NCBI GenBank assembly: GCA_022822685.1
Contig: JAJEAQ010000079.1
Coordinates: 1-7,784, forward strand
DNA length: 7,784 nucleotides
Direction: 5' to 3'
From: Trichodesmium sp. jk18x7bins.61
Lineage (GTDB): Bacteria > Cyanobacteriota > Cyanobacteriia > Cyanobacteriales > Microcoleaceae
The notes beneath the pieces were generated by a model. It searched no databases. It saw only the letters and a list, made by a program, of their open reading frames with translations, and was not told the DNA's origin. A program made the translations under genes and the position numbers. Of the stretch, positions 6,559-7,784 are shown in pieces; within the stretch, counting starts at the first letter, position 1, and each line of letters opens with the position of its first letter.

Positions 6559-6969
6559 TCAAGTCTCAATAGAAACCGTAGCTAGACCTCCATAATCTCC
6601 AGTAGGAGTCTTACCAACTATATAAATATCAATTTCAATTTCACCTATTCTATAGACTTTTAAATCATGCAAATATTGGTTCATCATCCAGACAAGTTCC
6701 TGATATCTTATGACAATTTTAGCCTCTTCTGGATTATGCAAATCTCTCTCTGTAATTACTCCTCTAAAAAATCTTTCAAATTCTACAACTTTAACGGTAG
6801 TTTCTAGAGAATGTTTGGTAATTTTTAAAACTATTTCATTACCCAGTGAAATTTTTTCTCCAAATTCCCAAATAAAAGCTTCAAAAGGATAATCAGATTC
6901 ACTCGTCCAGAGTAAACCTTTTACAGCTTCATGTAATCGCTCAAAAATTTCTAAATTAGTTAGAGTCAT
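6559..6969 (-). CDS. nuiA: NuiA, protein inhibitor of NucA nuclease
   Basis: The protein has 136 residues from ATG at 6969. A TTG at 6984 would add five residues (MALIT), but the ATG gives almost exactly the 135 residues of Anabaena NuiA. Shared features are TSESDYPFEAFIWE (22-35), EIVLK, VEFERFF and the C-terminal block VYRIGEIEIDIYIVGKTPTG followed by the ending SIET. Anabaena NuiA binds NucA one-to-one and blocks its active site. As I recall the complex structure, NuiA Glu24 contacts catalytic-site arginines and its C-terminal Thr135 shares a metal ion with the catalytic Asn. Here Glu falls at position 24 and the last residue is Thr, so the inhibitor looks functional. It has no signal peptide, so it should act in the cytoplasm on nuclease not yet exported. 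It is convergent with nucA and lies 37 bp downstream of a YbjN-domain pseudogene on the same strand, with a palindrome in the gap. Confidence 0.9.
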   Translation of the reverse strand: MTLTNLEIFERLHEAVKGLLWTSESDYPFEAFIWEFGEKISLGNEIVLKITKHSLETTVKVVEFERFFRGVITERDLHNPEEAKIVIRYQELVWMMNQYLHDLKVYRIGEIEIDIYIVGKTPTGDYGGLATVSIET

Positions 6970-6982
6970 TGTAATTAATGCC

Positions 6983-7000
6983 AAATTTATCGATAAATTT
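6983..7000. promoter_or_regulatory. 18-bp perfect palindrome upstream of nuiA
   Basis: AAATTTATCGATAAATTT is fully self-complementary and ends 13 bp before the nuiA ATG, within the 37-bp gap after the YbjN pseudogene stop. A continuous palindrome with no loop suits a dimeric DNA-binding repressor better than an RNA hairpin. No T-run follows it on the nuiA strand, so a terminator is unlikely. The regulator is unknown. The site is extremely AT-rich, which raises the odds of chance. Confidence 0.45.
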
Positions 7001-7006
7001 ATAAAA

Positions 7007-7450
7007 TTATTTAAGTGGAATATCTAAGCCACGTTTCCCCCCCCAACGTGGGACAATTTTATCATCATAATCATCCGCAACTTTCAATACTGCTAATACT
7101 GACTCTTCCAGTCCATTTAAATCACAAGTAGAACCGACGATACTATGTTCAAACAAAATATTTCCATCAGCATCTAAAGAGAAACCACCAAACTGCATCT
7201 TAGTATTTGCACGCAACAAAAATTATGATAAATCTGGCTTTAATTGAGCCCCAATAACTACAGTGGAACGAGTATTGATAATACAATCGTCTCCCCAAGG
7301 AGAAATTTTCACTTCTACCCAAGCAGAGCCAAGAAAGATACTAAGCCCTGGTTCATCGAGTTTTTCCCAAGGATAATCACTGAATAATTCTGCCATCCAA
7401 CCATCAATTTTATGATAAGATTTTGCTTGGGCTGGTGTTTGAAATTCCAG
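7007..7450 (-). pseudogene. YbjN-domain protein, broken by one nonsense codon
   Basis: A continuous minus-strand frame encodes about 147 residues. It begins L-E-F-Q-T-P-A-Q-A-K-S-Y, then reads SIFLGSAWVEV, SPWGDDCIINTR, FGGFSLDADGNILFEHSIVG, STCDLNGLEESVLAVL and DDYDDKIVPRWGGKRGLD. This matches a cyanobacterial YbjN-domain family (chaperone-like fold, role unknown). Two defects appear: TAA at 7223-7225, within LKPDLS*FLLRANTKM where homologues usually have Lys, and no ATG, GTG or TTG in frame before residue 22. The expected Met position carries CTG at 7448-7450, and an in-frame TAA lies 20 codons upstream. The rest of the frame is clean, so the decay looks recent, or the CTG still starts a truncated product. 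It probably once formed an operon with nuiA. Confidence 0.78.
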
Positions 7451-7784
7451 ATTGACTCTGTGAAAAAAACTATTTATACTCCAGATATTAGTTGAACATT
7501 ATAATGTTAACTCTCATCAACTACCTGTCAATATTTTTTGTCGTCTTGAACTGACTAAATGCTCTAAAAGAACTAAATATCTTAATTAATAGCTGAACAG
7601 CAAAAATAATGGTGATTTTGATTTTTTTAACTTGCCTGGCAAAAAAATAAGCCCTCTCCCAATAAAGTCGCCTCAGAATGAGAGCCCCAGATACACATCA
7701 AGTATTTAACAGACATTATAATCGCAGTAAACATAAAACCAACTCCAAACAACCAAACAACCAACACACAAACACAAACTCCAA
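7451..7784. other. Intergenic right edge, no gene established
   Basis: No recognised gene is present. The last 57 bases (7728-7784) lack G on the plus strand and are almost all A and C, with AACTCCAA at both 7741-7748 and 7777-7784. On the minus strand a 35-codon frame (7734 down to 7627) begins 8 bp after GGAG and is discussed as a weak finding. TTGCC/GGCAA arms at 7633-7643 enclose only one base and cannot form a normal hairpin. Confidence 0.55.

Noticed and set aside
6552..6601. 8-bp inverted repeat TGGAGATT/AATCTCCA across the nuiA stop as a terminator
   Set aside because: The 34-base loop, overlap with coding sequence and absence of a T-run make a terminator unlikely.
6710..6892. Plus-strand frame of 60 codons
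   Set aside because: It is antisense to nuiA.

Overview
The window looks like chromosome of a low-GC cyanobacterium, probably filamentous. The grounds are five GCGATCGC (HIP1) octamers, proteins of cyanobacterial type (SfsA, MurJ, NucA/NuiA, a YbjN-domain protein) and AT-rich intergenic DNA carrying short degenerate palindromic repeats. No species can be named from the sequence alone.

Left third (1-2850). Two adjacent minus-strand genes have decayed. The first is a DUF6492-type protein (about 2291 down to 1269), followed by an FkbM-like methyltransferase-type protein (1161 down to 284). Both can be rebuilt by joining frames. Together they carry seven in-frame stop codons, of all three kinds, and four frame changes. 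They look like the remains of a small surface-glycan gene pair. A 5' flank with no detectable gene follows (2292-2847).

Middle (2848-6114). murJ (lipid II flippase family, minus strand, GTG start) diverges from sfsA across a 60-bp shared promoter region. sfsA is followed after 36 bp by nucA, a DRGH-motif sugar-non-specific nuclease with an export signal. The short gap suggests co-transcription.

Right third (6115-7784). A 444-bp gap contains three pieces of dispersed repeats. Beyond it and convergent to nucA lies nuiA, which encodes the specific protein inhibitor of NucA. Its key contact residues appear conserved, including the C-terminal Thr and the Glu at position 24. An 18-bp perfect palindrome sits just upstream of nuiA. 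Before that lies a YbjN-domain pseudogene (one nonsense codon, apparently lost ATG) that once probably formed an operon with nuiA. The last 330 bp hold no recognisable gene.

Functionally, the intact part combines an exported nuclease with its intracellular antidote at one locus, next to a cell-wall flippase gene. NucA and NuiA are known families. The less familiar points are their close convergent arrangement, the repeat-filled spacer, the palindrome at nuiA and the possible sfsA-nucA operon. No clearly new multi-gene system is visible.
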